Assembly (NCBI GenBank): GCA_003229755.1
Contig: QIFJ01000214.1
Location: forward strand, 1 to 6,274
Length of the DNA stretch: 6,274 nucleotides
DNA from: Pseudomonadota bacterium
GTDB lineage: Bacteria; BMS3Abin14
Direction of reading: 5' to 3'
The position numbers were made by a program, and so were the translations under genes. Under the pieces are notes generated by a model. It saw only the letters and a list, made by a program, of their open reading frames with translations. It did not search any database and was not told the DNA's origin. Positions 5,730-6,274 of this stretch are shown piece by piece (within the stretch, counting starts at the first letter, position 1; every line of letters starts with the position of its first letter).

Positions 5730-5753
5730 TAACCGGCCATATTACCGGCCAAA
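5730..5753. repeat. ACCGGCC double-motif repeat, copy 2
   Basis: This is an exact 24-bp copy of the unit at 5619-5642 in the same orientation. It is followed by a further related motif, CGGTGGCCAAACACCG, which can fold on itself (CGGTG with CACCG). The series of GGCC motifs therefore extends to about 5770. Confidence 0.7.
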
Positions 5754-5827
5754 ACGGTGGCCAAACACCGCTCCTTATGATATAACTTGTAGCACCATGG
5801 ACAAAAGCGGACTTTACCACAGAGAAT

Positions 5828-6012
5828 GTTGATGACTTCGCAAAAAGTCATCAACGCGCCCTTGGGGGCGCCCAAATCAATGACTTGCACCGCAAGGCGT
5901 TAATTTGTGAGGAAAGTGAAAATGACATTTTTCGCTTTCCGATAAGTAAAAAGCCATGAATGGACTTTTTACGACACTAACAAAATTAACGATCTCTTGC
6001 GAAGTCATCAAC
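5828..6012. mobile_element. MITE-like element, 185 bp, perfect 16-bp terminal inverted repeats
   Basis: GTTGATGACTTCGCAA at 5828-5843 is the exact reverse complement of 5997-6012. The interior is highly structured. An 11-bp perfect hairpin joins GTTGATGACTT (5828-5838) with 5845-5855 around loop CGCAAA. A GCGCCC/GGGCGC hairpin (5856-5871) follows, then an imperfect hairpin at 5911-5940 (GGAAAG/CTTTCC ends), and one at 5946-5972 (GTAAAAAG with CTTTTTAC, continuing CCAT/ATGG with one bulged A). There is no coding capacity. No clear target-site duplication flanks it. The TGACTT-TTTGCGAAGTCA style of repeat is familiar from Desulfobacterota-like genomes. It could instead be a cluster of regulatory hairpins rather than a transposed unit. 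Confidence 0.6.
5845..5880. repeat. Direct repeat A (AAGTCATCAACGCGCC ... GGCGCCCAAA)
   Basis: This 36-bp segment recurs at 6002-6038 with a few substitutions and one net inserted base. It contains a GCGCCC-TTGG-GGGCGC hairpin (5856-5871). Confidence 0.7.
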
Positions 6013-6038
6013 GCGCCATTGAGGGGCGCCCAAACCAA
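6002..6038. repeat. Direct repeat B, in the fic leader
   Basis: This is the second copy of the repeat at 5845-5880. Its GC hairpin is GCGCC (6013-6017) with GGCGC (6025-6029) around a 7-base loop. The loop differs from copy A by substitutions and the inserted base, while the inner stem bases are kept. It ends 16 bp before the fic start codon, so it would sit in the 5' leader or promoter of fic. Confidence 0.65.
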
Positions 6039-6043
6039 AACTG

Positions 6044-6049
6044 AAAGGA
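6044..6049 (+). promoter_or_regulatory. Shine-Dalgarno supporting the TTG start of fic
   Basis: AAAGGA (6044-6049) lies 5 nt before TTG at 6055-6057. The next in-frame ATG (6091) has no such site, so this sequence decides the start. Confidence 0.65.
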
Positions 6050-6054
6050 TAAAA

Positions 6055-6274
6055 TTGGACAAGAAAGCACTATATAACAAACCGTCTCAGATGGACCCAA
6101 TGTTGCCCGAAGATCGGGATCATACTCTTCGGAACCTGGCAGTGGAGGTAATAAAACAGTCTGCCGGTTTGGGCACCTGCTTACAGCCAATAACACGTGA
6201 GGTAGTAGCTGACCTGGTGCGAGCCATGAACTGCTACTATTCCAACCTCATTGAGGGACACAACACTCACCCCG
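6055..6274 (+). CDS. Fic-family protein, N-terminal part (probable AMPylase)
   Basis: Seventy-three codons are visible before the window ends. The protein opens MDKKALYNKPSQMDPMLPEDRD (TTG start) and reaches MNCYYSNLIEGHNTHP at residues 58-73. SNLIEG (63-68) matches the (S/T)xxxE(G/N) inhibitory-helix motif of class II Fic proteins, in which the Glu blocks productive ATP binding by the Fic active site and so keeps the enzyme off. Fic domains usually transfer AMP to hydroxyl side chains of target proteins. The catalytic HPFx(D/E)GN(G/K)R motif would lie beyond the window, so activity cannot be judged. TTG is chosen for the AAAGGA site 5 nt upstream and because the KALYNKPSQM-P-LPEDRD opening is typical of the family; ATG at 6091 is the alternative. 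It stands alone here, without an upstream antitoxin partner, which suits the self-inhibited class. Confidence 0.88.
   Translation, partial: MDKKALYNKPSQMDPMLPEDRDHTLRNLAVEVIKQSAGLGTCLQPITREVVADLVRAMNCYYSNLIEGHNTHP

Larger units (their letters stand above)
5401..6054. other. Gene-free, repeat-rich segment between the acidic-protein gene and fic
   Basis: No reading frame here has a credible start, codon pattern or recognisable product. In order, the segment holds the heptamer array, a CTCTGACCCC repeat end (5577-5586), a small TGCAC/GTGCA hairpin (5593-5608), two copies of an ACCGGCC double motif (5619-5642 and 5730-5753), a promoter-like minus-strand sequence between them, a CGGTG/CACCG hairpin (about 5755-5770), the MITE-like element (5828-6012), and the fic leader. 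No strong intrinsic terminator for the acidic gene was found; the T-run at about 5550-5557 follows only a weak AGC/GCT stem. Confidence 0.7.

Noticed and set aside
5877..6196. Minus-strand frames across the MITE and the fic start
   Set aside because: They run through inverted repeats or antisense to the recognisable Fic N-terminus.

Overview
The window looks like a chromosomal stretch of a Gram-negative bacterium of moderate GC content. The mix of family-4 glycosyltransferases, a bacterial GlnRS, a Fic protein and several families of small palindromic repeats resembles what is seen in Desulfobacterota (former Deltaproteobacteria). That assignment is an impression from gene and repeat style, not a search result.

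Layout. (1) 1-1687, plus strand: the 3' end of one GT-B fold, family-4 glycosyltransferase, then a complete second one; they are probably co-transcribed and act on a cytoplasmic glycoside or surface polysaccharide. (2) 1755-4138, minus strand: glnS (glutaminyl-tRNA synthetase, complete and with intact active-site motifs), followed downstream by a TetR-family repressor gene. The 83-bp gap between them holds a probable tetR promoter overlaid by three ACTCT-type repeats spaced exactly 18 bp apart, a likely autoregulatory operator. (3) 4139-4400: the divergent regulatory region between glnS and the next plus-strand unit. It holds a 27-bp-arm hairpin, an 11-bp tandem repeat, a near-consensus sigma70 promoter and a perfect 14-bp palindrome on the predicted transcription start. 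(4) 4401-5400, plus strand: a small ribbon-helix-helix-like protein followed 31 bp later by a secreted or membrane-anchored, extremely acidic protein built of 22-residue repeats. This pair is the least familiar and most interesting part of the window. (5) 5401-6054: no credible gene, but a dense patchwork of repeats: GGTTCAG-type heptamers, a GGGGTCAGAG-type repeat end, a duplicated ACCGGCC motif resembling transposon-end repeats, and a 185-bp MITE-like element with perfect 16-bp terminal inverted repeats. (6) 6055-6274, plus strand: the start of a Fic-family protein with an N-terminal inhibitory-helix motif, cut by the window edge.

How the parts relate. The glycosyltransferases form one functional block and glnS is housekeeping. 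The RHH/acidic-repeat pair has its own promoter and operator-like palindrome, so the RHH protein plausibly autoregulates the pair. It lies between repeat-rich segments that share inverted CTCTGAC-type ends, which is consistent with an accessory insertion between glnS and fic. No rRNA, tRNA or CRISPR array was seen.
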